Shown here in pieces: positions 45,724-54,799 of a DNA stretch of 64,000 nucleotides (its first letter is position 1; each line of letters opens with the position of its first letter). The position numbers and the translations under genes are program-made. This DNA is from Brevinematales bacterium (GTDB lineage: Bacteria > Spirochaetota > Brevinematia > Brevinematales > Thermospiraceae). The notes beneath the pieces were generated by a model. The model was not told the DNA's origin. It saw only the letters and a list, made by a program, of their open reading frames with translations, and did no database searches. The stretch is taken from assembly GCA_026417555.1 (NCBI GenBank), contig JAOADA010000001.1:625502-689501 (forward strand), written 5' to 3'.

Positions 45724-45828
45724 TCAAGATTCATGGCGTATTTCATGCTTGAATATCTCCTTGTACCACCTTCTTCTCAGTTTGCTATCCTTGCTCTTGC
45801 CCATCGTTCGTACGTTAATACACATCAT
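45724..45828 (-). CDS. doubtful 34-residue basic peptide upstream of the cation exporter
   Basis: An ATG at 45828 with AAGGGGG four bases upstream opens a 34-codon frame rich in Arg, Lys and His that stops 17 bp before the exporter start. The ribosome site and position are suggestive of a small leader or partner peptide. The composition is equally compatible with a non-coding gap, so I give it little weight. Confidence 0.2.
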   Translation of the reverse strand: MMCINVRTMGKSKDSKLRRRWYKEIFKHEIRHES

Positions 45829-45925
45829 ATTACCCCCTTCTCTCAACTCTTTGGAAAGAAGGAGAAAGCTTTTCTGTTTGGCTTCCTTCTTGTGTGTTCC
45901 TTGAGGCTTTCTCATCGAAGATCCT

Positions 45926-46588
45926 CTACGGGATAAGAAGAAATCTCTTTTTCGCTTCTTCTCGTCCACAAAGCTGAAAATGCCACCACTCCACCACTAT
46001 ATCCTGAAATCCTGCTTGCCGCATGACCTCTCGAAGGAGAAGACGATTACTCACCTGGTGAGGAGTGAGTTTCCCCTCCGTGAGAAAGCGACTCTCATAT
46101 CGTGGTTCAGCAAGCTCACCAAAATAGTCCACGGGGGTTCCCATATCAAGTTCATATCCCTTTTCATCCACAACAGTACCATCTACCGCTACCCCATAAC
46201 TGTGAAGAGACCCCTTTTGAGGATTGGCCACATAGCGAGCCTTGGGAGTATCTTTCGCCATATCCCACATCTTTTTTTGTAAAGATACAGGTCTTGTCGC
46301 ATCATACACCACAAGTCGATATCCTGGTTTTTTCTCTCCTAAAAGATGTTGAGCACGTATCAATCTTTCGGCAGCCTCAGGCACCAGATAGGCTTTTTCC
46401 AACTCACCATAGACATCTTTGTCCAAAAAGTTATTTGTTGTCGAATAGATGAGAAAAACGATGATCTTTCCTCCACTCTGTTCCCCTCCATCAACAAGCC
46501 CAAATCTCTTCATCTCCTCCTCAAGAGAAGCCCACATAACACCCCACACCACACAGAGAACAAATCCCCTTCTTATCCAGAATGGCAT
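45926..46588 (-). CDS. exported D-alanyl-D-alanine dipeptidase (VanX/DdpX family)
   Basis: A 220-residue protein: signal peptide (MPFWIRRGFVLCVVWGVMWA), then a zinc peptidase of the M15D type. Zinc ligands and acids are seen in SLHSYGVAVDGTVVD (SxHxxGxAxD) and VEWWHFQL (Glu, His). It cleaves D-Ala-D-Ala, more likely for peptidoglycan recycling than vancomycin resistance, since no vanH or vanA neighbours exist. I start it at the ATG behind GGAGGGGG; the longer frame passes through its own promoter. Confidence 0.9.
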   Translation of the reverse strand: MPFWIRRGFVLCVVWGVMWASLEEEMKRFGLVDGGEQSGGKIIVFLIYSTTNNFLDKDVYGELEKAYLVPEAAERLIRAQHLLGEKKPGYRLVVYDATRPVSLQKKMWDMAKDTPKARYVANPQKGSLHSYGVAVDGTVVDEKGYELDMGTPVDYFGELAEPRYESRFLTEGKLTPHQVSNRLLLREVMRQAGFQDIVVEWWHFQLCGREEAKKRFLLIP

Positions 46589-46623
46589 AGCCCCCTCCTC
46601 AAAAAAGACATATTCCCCCTTAT

Positions 46624-46653
46624 ATTGTAAACTCACCCCCTCTTTTTTTGCAA
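46624..46653 (-). promoter_or_regulatory. promoter for the VanX-type dipeptidase gene (shares -35 with divergent promoter)
   Basis: On the minus strand TTGCAA (46653-46648), 18 bp, TACAAT (46629-46624). TTGCAA is its own reverse complement and also serves the plus-strand promoter. Confidence 0.7.
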
Positions 46654-46677
46654 AAGAAAAAGCCTTCCCGTTATGAT
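46648..46677 (+). promoter_or_regulatory. promoter for the potassium-channel gene (shares -35 with divergent promoter)
   Basis: TTGCAA (46648-46653), 18 bp, TATGAT (46672-46677). It is the mirror image of the dipeptidase promoter around the same six bases. Confidence 0.65.
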
Positions 46678-46696
46678 ATAAGAAAAAAAGGTGCCG

Positions 46697-47710
46697 ATGA
46701 ATACCCTTGCACACCGAATATTCTTCGCTTTTTTCTCTGTGGTGATACTTTTAGGGACAGGAACTCTCGGCTATCATTGGATCGAGGGATGGCCCTGGTT
46801 TGATGCCCTCTACATGAGTCTTATTGTTATGACCACTATAGGATTTGCTGAGATTCATCCTCTTTCCTATGGCGGACGGCTATTTACTATCCTCTATGCC
46901 CTGGGAAGTATTTCTTTCTTTGTAGGAATTCTCAGCCTCATTGGGGCACAAATTATCGAAAACTACCTCTCCACAAACAACAGGAGGAAACGTATGCTCA
47001 AGGAACTTCTGAGTATCCGACAGCACTATATCATTTGTGGGTGTGGAAAAGTAGGCAAACACGTGATAGAAACCCTTCTCAAAACGAAAAAACGCTTCGT
47101 AGGGATAGATATTGATCCAAAAACCTTCGATCAACTCCACCAAGAATATGAGATAGAATCTAACTGGCTTCTTGAAGGGGATGCCACTGATGAGGATATC
47201 CTCCTCCAGGCAGGTATTGAACGAGCAGCCGCCATTTTCTGCTGTGTGCGGGACGATATCAAAAACCTCTTCATTGCAATGTCTGCAAAACAACTCAATC
47301 CCTCTATCAAAATAGCCACATATGTCATCGATGACAAAAATATCACCAAATTCCAACACATCGGAGTGGATGAGATTATCTCAGGAGATTTTCTGATCGG
47401 AAAGCATCTTGCCTCTTCCCTACTCAACAAGCATTTCCTGTCTTTTGTGGGAGAACTAGAAAATCCAGAAGAAGAAAGAGTATTTGTTGGAGAGGTCATT
47501 GTAGAACCAGAATCCCCTCTGATCGGAAAAAATCTCCGAGATGCGGCTATCTATCAAAAAACAGGTCTCCTTGTCTTTGCCATAAAAAGAGGGCATCAAA
47601 CCTTCTACAACCCTGACCCTACTCATGCCCATCTCGAATCAGGAGATAAACTCATCGTTTTCGGCAATGAAGACCAAATCCGCGCTCTCGACAGATATGT
47701 AAATGGATAA
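46697..47710 (+). CDS. potassium channel with RCK (TrkA-N/TrkA-C) domains and variant filter
   Basis: A 337-residue protein: two membrane helices with a pore loop (about 8-90), a TrkA-N/RCK NAD-binding domain (IICGCGKVGKHV at about 112-124) and a TrkA-C domain (about 250-337), as in MthK-like channels. The selectivity filter reads TTIGFAE (46-52), so the usual final Gly of TVGYG is Ala51. It should pass potassium or a similar ion under control of ligands on the RCK ring. The ATG with AAAGGTGCCG upstream is preferred to the GTG six bases earlier. Confidence 0.92.
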   Translation: MNTLAHRIFFAFFSVVILLGTGTLGYHWIEGWPWFDALYMSLIVMTTIGFAEIHPLSYGGRLFTILYALGSISFFVGILSLIGAQIIENYLSTNNRRKRMLKELLSIRQHYIICGCGKVGKHVIETLLKTKKRFVGIDIDPKTFDQLHQEYEIESNWLLEGDATDEDILLQAGIERAAAIFCCVRDDIKNLFIAMSAKQLNPSIKIATYVIDDKNITKFQHIGVDEIISGDFLIGKHLASSLLNKHFLSFVGELENPEEERVFVGEVIVEPESPLIGKNLRDAAIYQKTGLLVFAIKRGHQTFYNPDPTHAHLESGDKLIVFGNEDQIRALDRYVNG

Positions 47711-47730
47711 AAAAAGAAAAGACTCAAGAT

Positions 47731-47759
47731 TTGCTTTTTCTTTCCGAAAACATTATAAT
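47731..47759 (+). promoter_or_regulatory. promoter of the hydrogenase-like chemosensory operon
   Basis: TTGCTT (47731-47736), 17 bp, perfect TATAAT (47754-47759), about 70 bp upstream of the first gene. Confidence 0.75.
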
Positions 47760-47763
47760 AGAT

Positions 47764-47813
47764 AACTCATTATAAATCATAAACTTATATGAGTATAGAA
47801 TATTCCACTCATA
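47764..47813. repeat. three ACTCATWA-like half sites in the leader of the chemosensory operon
   Basis: ACTCATTATAA (47765-47775), TTATATGAGT on the opposite sense (47785-47794) and ACTCATA (47807-47813) form two overlapping inverted repeats just after the -10 box. They are a candidate operator or a leader RNA structure. Confidence 0.45.
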
Positions 47814-47837
47814 ACATATTAGAGAAGGAGGCTCATC

Positions 47838-50099
47838 ATGGCTCTAGCTAAAGTGATCAATGTGGTTCAAGAGAAATGTGTTAATTGCCATCGATGTATT
47901 TCTGTCTGCCCTGTGAAATACTGCAACGACGGGAGCGGGGACTACGTCAAGGTAATAGATGATCTCTGTATAGGGTGTGGGGAATGCCTCAAAGCCTGCA
48001 CTCATGACGCTCGTACCGTGGTTGATGATCTCGAAGCTGCCCTTCAAGCCCTTCAAAGAAAAGAGCCTGTCATAGCTATTGTAGCCCCTGCCGCCAGTGC
48101 AAACTTTCCAAACAATTATCTTCGTCTCAATGGATGGCTAAAAAGTATGGGAGTAGCTGCAGTTTTTGACGTAAGTTTTGGAGCAGAACTCACGATCAAA
48201 TCCTATCTTGAACATATAAAAACCAACAAACCCTCCACCGTTATTGCTCAACCCTGCCCCGCTCTTGTCACATACATTGAAATTTATCATCCAGAACTTC
48301 TCCAATTTCTTGCCCCAGCCGATAGTCCCATGATGCACACTATGAAAATGGTCAAAGAATTCTACCCCAAGTATCGCAATCACAAAATCATAATTATCTC
48401 ACCCTGTATTGCTAAGCGTCGTGAATTCGATGAAGTCGGTATAGGAGATTACAACGTCACAATAAGCCGACTCCAACAATACTTTGAACACAATCATATT
48501 ATTCTCGCTAATTACCCAGAAGTGGACTTTGACAATGAACCGGCTGAACGGGCAGTCCTTTTCTCAAATCCAGGAGGACTTCTCGAAACAGCTGCTCGTG
48601 AAGTACCTGAAATCCGGAAGAAAACAAGAAAAATCGAAGGCCCAGCAACTATTTATCACTATCTCTCCCACCTTATCGAAAGTATCAAAAAACAACAACA
48701 ACCTCTCTTGATTGATTGTTTGAACTGTGAGATGGGATGCAATGGTGGCACAGGCACAAATGCCCACACACTCCCAATGGATGAGGTTGAACACTACGTG
48801 AAACAACGAGCAGAACAAATGATAGCCTACTACCGTAAAAAAGGTATCATCCGAAAAACAGAAAAACCAAAAAGGCTTGAAAAACTGATAGAGAAATACT
48901 GGAAACCCGGCCTCTACCACCGCTCATATCAAAACCTCTCTTATCTTCTGGAAAAACACATCAAAAAACCCTCAGAAAAAGAACAAAAAGGGATTTACCT
49001 TCGTTTACACAAGGTATCGGAAAATGATTTTAAAAACTGCTCTGCCTGTGGGTATAATACCTGTGAAGGTATGAGTATTGCTATCTACAACCAATTAAAC
49101 AAAGAAGACAACTGTCACTTCTATCTTCTCAAAGAGCATTTAGAAAACCAAAACCTCATCCTCCAAGACAAAGAAAAGAAAGAAGCTATACTCAATAGCC
49201 TCAATGAAATTCTTCTCAATCTCGAAGAAGGTATCTCCAAACTCACTGCAGCCGCCAAAGAACTTGAAGCTTCAAGCCAAGAGCAGATCAGTGCCGCCAC
49301 AGAACATGCAAGTGGTCTTACAGAAGTAAGTGCCACTATTGAAGAGCTATCTGTCACTGCCAAACAGATAGCTGAAAGTACGGAACAACTTGTTAATGCT
49401 ACTCGCTCTGTCGTTACTATACTCTCTAACAACAAGAACTCTTTAGAGACAGCATATGAAAAAATTACCTACATTAGCAATCTTATCGAACAAAATGCCC
49501 AAGAAGTGATGGATCTCAACAAAAAATCTGTGTTTATTAGTGAAATGGTCAAAATCATCACTGATGTAGCAAACAAAACAAATCTTCTTTCTCTCAACGC
49601 CTCTATTGAAGCAGCTCGAGCAGGTGAAGTAGGAAAAGGCTTTAGTGTCGTTTCAGCAGAGATCCGAGAACTCTCTAAAGAAACTATTTCCTCTGCCAAA
49701 AAGGTAACAAGTGTAGCTGAAGAGATCAAGAGCTTCATCGACAAAATTGTGGAAAATTCTCATCGCGAGGTTCAAGAAATTCGAGATAGTGTTTCTCGAG
49801 TACAAGAAGTCGTCCAATCAACAAATGATATCATGAACGAAATGAATAACAACTACTCTTTCCTTCGCAAGATAGAAATCTCCACAAAACAACAAGAAGT
49901 AGGGACCCAACAGGCTACTGAAACCATGAAACAAATGGCTGAAATATCCAAACAGTCTGTTGAGGTTTCCAACCAAAGCCTCAATTCCGTCAAGGAACTG
50001 GTCGATCTTGCTGATCATCTCAACAAAATTGTTCAGAAACACAGTGCTCACCGAAATCCTACGGCAACCGACCAGATTTCAAAAGGAGGAGAGGCATGA
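47838..50099 (+). CDS. soluble chemoreceptor with [FeFe]-hydrogenase-like sensory domain
   Basis: A 753-residue protein with no membrane segment. Order: two 4Fe-4S clusters (Cys14/17/20/24 and Cys44/47/50/54); an [FeFe]-hydrogenase-like domain (about 75-335) with the four H-cluster cysteines in place: Cys140 in AQPCP, Cys190 in SPCIAKRRE, Cys297 and Cys301 in CEMGC; a further 4Fe-4S domain (Cys401/404/409/426, [11 protein letters not shown]); and a chemoreceptor signalling domain (about 440-740) with the hairpin [24 protein letters not shown]. The Cys before Cys140 that relays protons in catalytic enzymes is Pro139, which fits a sensor. It probably reports H2, CO or redox state to CheA2. AAGGAGG site; the next gene overlaps by 4 bp. 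Confidence 0.92.
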   Translation: MALAKVINVVQEKCVNCHRCISVCPVKYCNDGSGDYVKVIDDLCIGCGECLKACTHDARTVVDDLEAALQALQRKEPVIAIVAPAASANFPNNYLRLNGWLKSMGVAAVFDVSFGAELTIKSYLEHIKTNKPSTVIAQPCPALVTYIEIYHPELLQFLAPADSPMMHTMKMVKEFYPKYRNHKIIIISPCIAKRREFDEVGIGDYNVTISRLQQYFEHNHIILANYPEVDFDNEPAERAVLFSNPGGLLETAAREVPEIRKKTRKIEGPATIYHYLSHLIESIKKQQQPLLIDCLNCEMGCNGGTGTNAHTLPMDEVEHYVKQRAEQMIAYYRKKGIIRKTEKPKRLEKLIEKYWKPGLYHRSYQNLSYLLEKHIKKPSEKEQKGIYLRLHKVSENDFKNCSACGYNTCEGMSIAIYNQLNKEDNCHFYLLKEHLENQNLILQDKEKKEAILNSLNEILLNLEEGISKLTAAAKELEASSQEQISAATEHASGLTEVSATIEELSVTAKQIAESTEQLVNATRSVVTILSNNKNSLETAYEKITYISNLIEQNAQEVMDLNKKSVFISEMVKIITDVANKTNLLSLNASIEAARAGEVGKGFSVVSAEIRELSKETISSAKKVTSVAEEIKSFIDKIVENSHREVQEIRDSVSRVQEVVQSTNDIMNEMNNNYSFLRKIEISTKQQEVGTQQATETMKQMAEISKQSVEVSNQSLNSVKELVDLADHLNKIVQKHSAHRNPTATDQISKGGEA

Positions 50100-51157
50100 T
50101 AAAGGTACTCCTTGTTGATGACTCACCGATTGTCCATCGACTCCTTGAAACAGTGGCACAAAAGCACTTCCCTGGTCAATACCATTTTGTCCATGCTACC
50201 AATGGGGAAGAAGGAGTCAAACAATCTCTTCAAGAAAATCCTGACCTTATCATTATGGACATAGAAATGCCTGTCATGGATGGCCTTGCTGCCACACGCC
50301 ATATCATGCAACAAAATCCAAAACCCATCATCGTTTTTAGTGCCGCCACAACAAAGATAGCCAACCTTGTCATGCTCTCTTTGGAGGCAGGAGCTGTCGA
50401 TGTGATTGAGAAACCCAATGATCTCTCCAGTACAGAAGTAGAAAACTATCTTCGGCAAACACTTTTTCAACGCATGAAGATTTTTTACGGTTTCAAAGTC
50501 ATCAAACGATTTAATCCAGAGACAGTCCAGCGTCTCGCCATAGAACAAGAGAAACTCAAGCACATAGCAGAAAAAAAGAAAGCCTCTTCGCATACCTACC
50601 CCATCGTTGGTATTGCTTCCTCCACAGGTGGACCGCAAACACTGAAAAGAATCCTCAGTCAACTCAGGAAAACAAGTTATCCCATCATCATTATCCAACA
50701 TATTCCCAGGGGATTTATAGAAGGATTCAGAGAATGGCTTTTGAAAGCCACCCAATTGGAGTGTGATTTCGCCAGGGAAAATACACTGCCCCAACCTGGG
50801 GTTGTGTACGTGGTCAATGAAGACAAACATTTAAGCTTCAACACACGAGGAGAATTTTCGTTTATTGAGAAACCCCCTATCTTTGGAATTAGACCTGCCG
50901 CTGATTATTTTTTTGATGCACTGGGAGAAGTCTATAAAGAAAGGGCCATTGGCATCGTCCTCACAGGAATGGGGGAGGATGGATGCAAAGGAGCAGAAAA
51001 AATCAAGGCCAAAGGGGGAACCATCATCGCCGAAGCAGAAGAAGATTGTATTGTGTTTGGCATGCCAAAAGCAGTGATTGAGGCCAATCTTGTCGACAAG
51101 GTAATGAAAATAGACGAAATAGTGAATTTTCTTAATGGTCTTTCTCAACATTTTTAA
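50096..51157 (+). CDS. cheB: chemotaxis methylesterase CheB, second system
   Basis: A 353-residue CheB: receiver (LLVDDS; Asp55 in [13 protein letters not shown]), a longer than usual linker, and methylesterase domain with Ser in ASSTGGP, His in IQHIP and Asp in LTGMGEDG. Its ATG overlaps the receptor stop (ATGA). It should demethylate or deamidate the soluble receptor encoded just upstream. It is clearly diverged from the CheB at 42 kb, so the two systems are old paralogues or of separate origin rather than a recent copy. Confidence 0.94.
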   Translation: MIKVLLVDDSPIVHRLLETVAQKHFPGQYHFVHATNGEEGVKQSLQENPDLIIMDIEMPVMDGLAATRHIMQQNPKPIIVFSAATTKIANLVMLSLEAGAVDVIEKPNDLSSTEVENYLRQTLFQRMKIFYGFKVIKRFNPETVQRLAIEQEKLKHIAEKKKASSHTYPIVGIASSTGGPQTLKRILSQLRKTSYPIIIIQHIPRGFIEGFREWLLKATQLECDFARENTLPQPGVVYVVNEDKHLSFNTRGEFSFIEKPPIFGIRPAADYFFDALGEVYKERAIGIVLTGMGEDGCKGAEKIKAKGGTIIAEAEEDCIVFGMPKAVIEANLVDKVMKIDEIVNFLNGLSQHF

Positions 51158-51175
51158 TATTAGCAAGGGGGTATT

Positions 51176-52621
51176 ATGATAGGAGAAAAAGAGCTAGCTA
51201 TCATTAGAGATCGTATTAACACTGTAACAGGCATAAAGATGGGCAAGGAAAAAGATAAAGAAATACTTACCTCCTTCATTGAATTATGTGAGAAATACTC
51301 ACTCCCAGAAGACATCTTTCTTCAAAAAATTCAGACAAGTCATGAAGCCGTTCTCGATCTTGCTACTCAATTCACCATCCATGAAACCAGCTTCTATAGA
51401 AACAAGGAACATTTCAAAACTCTTGAATATCTTTTGTTCCCTTCTCTTCTTGCCAAATCTCGAGAAATCCGAATCCTCTCAGCCGGTTGTTCCACAGGAG
51501 AGGAACCGTATACGCTCGCCATGATTCTTCACAAACTTCTAGGTACGAACCTTCCTCTTTACAAGATAGACATTATTGGGGTTGATATTTCCCCAAATGC
51601 CATTGAAACAGCCAAACAAGGAGTGTATAACGAATACAAAATGAAAAACATCCCCCAAGAATATCTCCAAACATATTTTGTAAAACATACCACAAATACA
51701 CGCACATACTATACCATCCTTCCTCACATAAAAAATATGGTCTCGTTTCATACCTATAATCTGCTTTCTCGAGATGGATTTTTAGAAAAAATAGGTCCTT
51801 TTGATGTTATCCTTTGTGAGAATGTTATTATTTATTTTGATCACAACGCCATCCAATATCTCATCAACACCTTTTACCATATCTTGAAAACCCCCGGTTA
51901 TCTCTTTGTGGGTTACTCTGAAACTCTCACCTCAATAGAACATGACTTTCAACTCAAATGGCATGAACACACTTACTATTATGAGAAGAGTTCTATCCCA
52001 CAAACCCACATAGAGAAAGATGAGCAATCTATTTCTCTCCCCCATACCGCTCATCTCTATGCCGACACAGCCAACCAAGAACATACGTATGAGGAGATCT
52101 ACTACCACCTGAGCAAGTCTTATCTCAAACAGGATAATGAAAGCCTCATGCACTGGCATGATGTTTTCCTGCATAAACTCCATCAAGGAAACGATTTCAT
52201 CAAAGATGAGAGGGTTTATCTCCTCCTCGGAGAATTTTTTCTTGACCAAAATGATACTGGAAATGCCTTTCAAATGGCAGAAATGGCCATAGAAAAAAAT
52301 CCCTCATCTGTCGATGCCCTTAATCTTCAAGCCTACACACAAACAAGAACAAAAGACTATCAAAAAGCTATCTACACCCTCCAAGTGGCTCTCCAAAAAG
52401 ACAAATCTCACCCTATCTCTCTTCTCCTTCTTTACAAGCTTGCTGAGCTCACCCAAAACAGTGTCCTTCTCAAACACATAGGAGAGAACCTCAAGACCTA
52501 TCGTGAAACCCACCAACCGTACAAAGAGCTTTTTCCCTATCAACCTGCACGGAAGATTCAATTTTATTCTGAAATCAATAAAATTTGTCAGGAGATAAGC
52601 AGTGGCTTTAAAGAATTATAA
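51176..52621 (+). CDS. cheR: chemotaxis methyltransferase CheR with C-terminal TPR-like region, second system
   Basis: A 481-residue protein: CheR N-terminal and SAM-binding domains (SAGCSTGEEPYTLAM at about 100, FDVILCENVIIYFD) fill the first 275 residues. A helical C-terminal half contains TPR-like units (for example VYLLLGEFFLDQNDTGNAFQMAEMAIEKNP and VDALNLQAYTQTRTKDYQKAIYTLQVALQKD). CheR-TPR fusions occur in alternative chemosensory systems. It starts 18 bp after cheB with AAGGGGG and overlaps the next gene by 20 bp. Confidence 0.93.
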   Translation: MIGEKELAIIRDRINTVTGIKMGKEKDKEILTSFIELCEKYSLPEDIFLQKIQTSHEAVLDLATQFTIHETSFYRNKEHFKTLEYLLFPSLLAKSREIRILSAGCSTGEEPYTLAMILHKLLGTNLPLYKIDIIGVDISPNAIETAKQGVYNEYKMKNIPQEYLQTYFVKHTTNTRTYYTILPHIKNMVSFHTYNLLSRDGFLEKIGPFDVILCENVIIYFDHNAIQYLINTFYHILKTPGYLFVGYSETLTSIEHDFQLKWHEHTYYYEKSSIPQTHIEKDEQSISLPHTAHLYADTANQEHTYEEIYYHLSKSYLKQDNESLMHWHDVFLHKLHQGNDFIKDERVYLLLGEFFLDQNDTGNAFQMAEMAIEKNPSSVDALNLQAYTQTRTKDYQKAIYTLQVALQKDKSHPISLLLLYKLAELTQNSVLLKHIGENLKTYRETHQPYKELFPYQPARKIQFYSEINKICQEISSGFKEL

Positions 52622-53825
52622 AGAAAAACGCATTTTAGTTGTAGACGACTCCCCTGTTATCCGTACCCTGATTCAGAAATGCCTCACAGAAGAGGGCTAC
52701 AAATATGTTGATACAGCAGAAAATGGAAGAGACGCCCTCGAAAAATGCCAAAAAGATCCCTATGACCTTGTACTCACAGATTTTGATATGCCGGAAATGA
52801 ATGGCGAAGAACTTGTAACTGCCCTCAGAAATCGTTACAACAATGAAATCATCATTGTTGTCCTCAGTGCTCAAGCAAGTAAACAAAAAATTGTGGAGAT
52901 GATGCGAAAAGCAGATGATTATATCATCAAAGATGACATCGAGATCATCAAGGCCGATATATTCTTTGTCATAGAAAAATGTTTCGATACCCACGAAACC
53001 AGAAAAGAGAACGAACGACTCCTTGCAGAACTCATGGAAAGAGACAAACACATGAAAATAGAACTAGAAACTGCCCGTGCTTTACTAGGAGAATTCAAAG
53101 AACTTCACAAAGTCACGAGCAAAACCTTTCAACTTGCCTTTTATAATAGTATGTCCAATACCATTGGAGGAGATTTTTTCACTGCTCAAAGATTGGATAA
53201 TTCTCATATTGGTGTTCTGATAGGAGACATTTCCGGACACGGAATTCCTGCCGCACTTCTCATGCTCGTGTTCAAAAATGCCGCTCTCGAAGCCATCCAA
53301 CAAGGATTCAAAGCAGAAAAACCTACCGCTACTACCATGAAGATCCTCAACACCAAACTCAATGTTCTTTTCCCTGAAACTAAATACGCTACGATTAGCT
53401 ATCTTATACTGAACGAAGAAGATAGGACAGTATGTTATACCAACGAATTCCAAAACCCCATCCTGTATTCCCATGATGGAGTCATCGAAGAACTGGACAA
53501 CGGAAAATTAAAACTAATTGGAATTTATAACGAGGACATAATGCCAGCCGAAACTTTTCAATTTCATCAAGACTGCTTCTCACTGAAACCAGGAGAAAAG
53601 ATATTCCTCTTCACAGATGGCATTATTGAGGCTAGGAACCCTGATACAGGGGAAGAGTTTGGATTGGAACGATTAAAATCTCTTCTCACAACGTATGCCT
53701 CTCTTTCTCTCTCAGAGACCATGAAACAAACTCTAAAAATATTCTATGCCTTTACGAAACAACAAGTCACTGACGATATCACCTTTTTAGGTATCAGTAC
53801 CGCTAAAGGAGTCAACGATGAGTAA
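52602..53825 (+). CDS. response regulator with PP2C-type phosphatase output (RsbU/SpoIIE-like)
   Basis: A 407-residue protein. Residues 1-125 are a receiver domain (Asp15/16, phosphoacceptor Asp60 in LVLTDFDMPEMNG, Ser89, Lys110). A helical linker (about 128-170) leads to a PP2C/SpoIIE phosphatase with metal ligands in NTIGGDFF (Asp191), GDISGHGIP (Asp209) and LFTDGIIEA. Such phosphatases remove phosphate from anti-anti-sigma (STAS) proteins. Here it is the only stand-alone response-regulator output of the second chemosensory operon and so the likely target of CheA2. The GTG start with AGGAGATAAGCA lies within the end of cheR. Confidence 0.93.
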   Translation: MALKNYKEKRILVVDDSPVIRTLIQKCLTEEGYKYVDTAENGRDALEKCQKDPYDLVLTDFDMPEMNGEELVTALRNRYNNEIIIVVLSAQASKQKIVEMMRKADDYIIKDDIEIIKADIFFVIEKCFDTHETRKENERLLAELMERDKHMKIELETARALLGEFKELHKVTSKTFQLAFYNSMSNTIGGDFFTAQRLDNSHIGVLIGDISGHGIPAALLMLVFKNAALEAIQQGFKAEKPTATTMKILNTKLNVLFPETKYATISYLILNEEDRTVCYTNEFQNPILYSHDGVIEELDNGKLKLIGIYNEDIMPAETFQFHQDCFSLKPGEKIFLFTDGIIEARNPDTGEEFGLERLKSLLTTYASLSLSETMKQTLKIFYAFTKQQVTDDITFLGISTAKGVNDE

Positions 53826-54318
53826 TGTCAAACAAATCATCCAATCCCTTCTCAAAAACGAGGCATCTATAACCAAGCAAGAAAGAATCTTCACCTATCT
53901 TGTGGCTACAGAAGGAGAACAACATTTTGCTATTCCAATTGACTATCTCGTAGAGGTTTTTGAGATAAACGAGAACAATCCGCTCATTTCTCTCCCCTTG
54001 GTAGAGGAATATATACGAGGTATTGTCAATGTTCGTGGAGAAATCATCCCCGCTCTTTCTCTCAATACTATCCTCGGACTTACTTGCGATCATAGCAAAA
54101 TACACTATATTATCATCATTCAAAAAGAATTCAAACTTGGCCTCACTTTTCATCACGTAAGTGATCTCTATCAAATCGAAGAATCTAAACTCAAACCCAT
54201 TTATCATCTTCGAGAACATCAACACCACGATATTATCGCTGCTGAATTTGACATAGACGCTCATGTAGCTCAAGTCCTTGATATTGAAGGGCTCTACGAA
54301 TCCTCTGTGGTAAAATAA
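53818..54318 (+). CDS. cheW: CheW-like coupling protein A, second system
   Basis: A 166-residue CheW domain: FTYLVATEGEQHFAIPIDYLVEVFEI, then YIRGIVNVRGEIIPALSLNTILGL and LGLTFHHVSDLYQIEESKL match the first and second beta-barrel of CheW. An N-terminal helix (about 20 residues) precedes it. It should couple the soluble receptor to CheA2. It overlaps the REC-PP2C stop by 8 bp. Confidence 0.9.
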   Translation: MSNVKQIIQSLLKNEASITKQERIFTYLVATEGEQHFAIPIDYLVEVFEINENNPLISLPLVEEYIRGIVNVRGEIIPALSLNTILGLTCDHSKIHYIIIIQKEFKLGLTFHHVSDLYQIEESKLKPIYHLREHQHHDIIAAEFDIDAHVAQVLDIEGLYESSVVK

Positions 54319-54319
54319 T

Positions 54320-54796
54320 ATGATAAGTATAGTATACACAGCCATCAACGATTTCAAGATAGGTTTTCTGAGTGAAGAGGTTGATCAAATCATTGAAATC
54401 AAAAAAGAACTCATTGAAAGAAAATCATTAGAAAATATCCGTATGCCTCACATCGCCTACAAAGAGAAATGGTACCCTCTTTTTGATCTCCAAAAAATCT
54501 TTTGTCTCTCTCCTTCTTCACCTGTACGTTACGCCATGATGACCAAGAGTTCTTCCCATGATATCCTCTGTGGCATTTGCACTCCCCATCCTTTTGAAGA
54601 AGTAAATGTATCGGAAGAATGTATTCATCCTTTTCCTGCTTTTCTCCTTCAAAAACAACAGGTTTGTCTTCTCTATGGATATATCCAAACACCTCAACTT
54701 AATCTTTTTCTTTGTAGTCTGAGCGATATCTGGCATCCTATCGTCATTGCCCGATACCTGCTCACCAAAACACCAGCAATTTCTTCTAGGAGGTAA
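54320..54796 (+). CDS. CheW-like protein B, divergent, second system
   Basis: A 158-residue protein beginning one base after the first CheW. The pattern IVYTAINDFKIGFLSEEVDQIIEIKKEL, IRMPHIAYKEKWYPLFDLQKIF and ILCGICTPHPFEEVNVSEE follows the order of strands in CheW, but the conserved NLRG turn is replaced by YKEKW. It may be a second coupling protein, a competitor, or a linker to another partner. The call rests on the fold-like pattern and position; the function is unproved. Confidence 0.65.
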   Translation: MISIVYTAINDFKIGFLSEEVDQIIEIKKELIERKSLENIRMPHIAYKEKWYPLFDLQKIFCLSPSSPVRYAMMTKSSSHDILCGICTPHPFEEVNVSEECIHPFPAFLLQKQQVCLLYGYIQTPQLNLFLCSLSDIWHPIVIARYLLTKTPAISSRR

Positions 54797-54799
54797 CCT

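Noticed and set aside
45926..46588. Vancomycin-resistance determinant
   Set aside because: The VanX-type dipeptidase has a signal peptide and no vanH, vanA or regulator neighbours, so a peptidoglycan turnover role is more likely.
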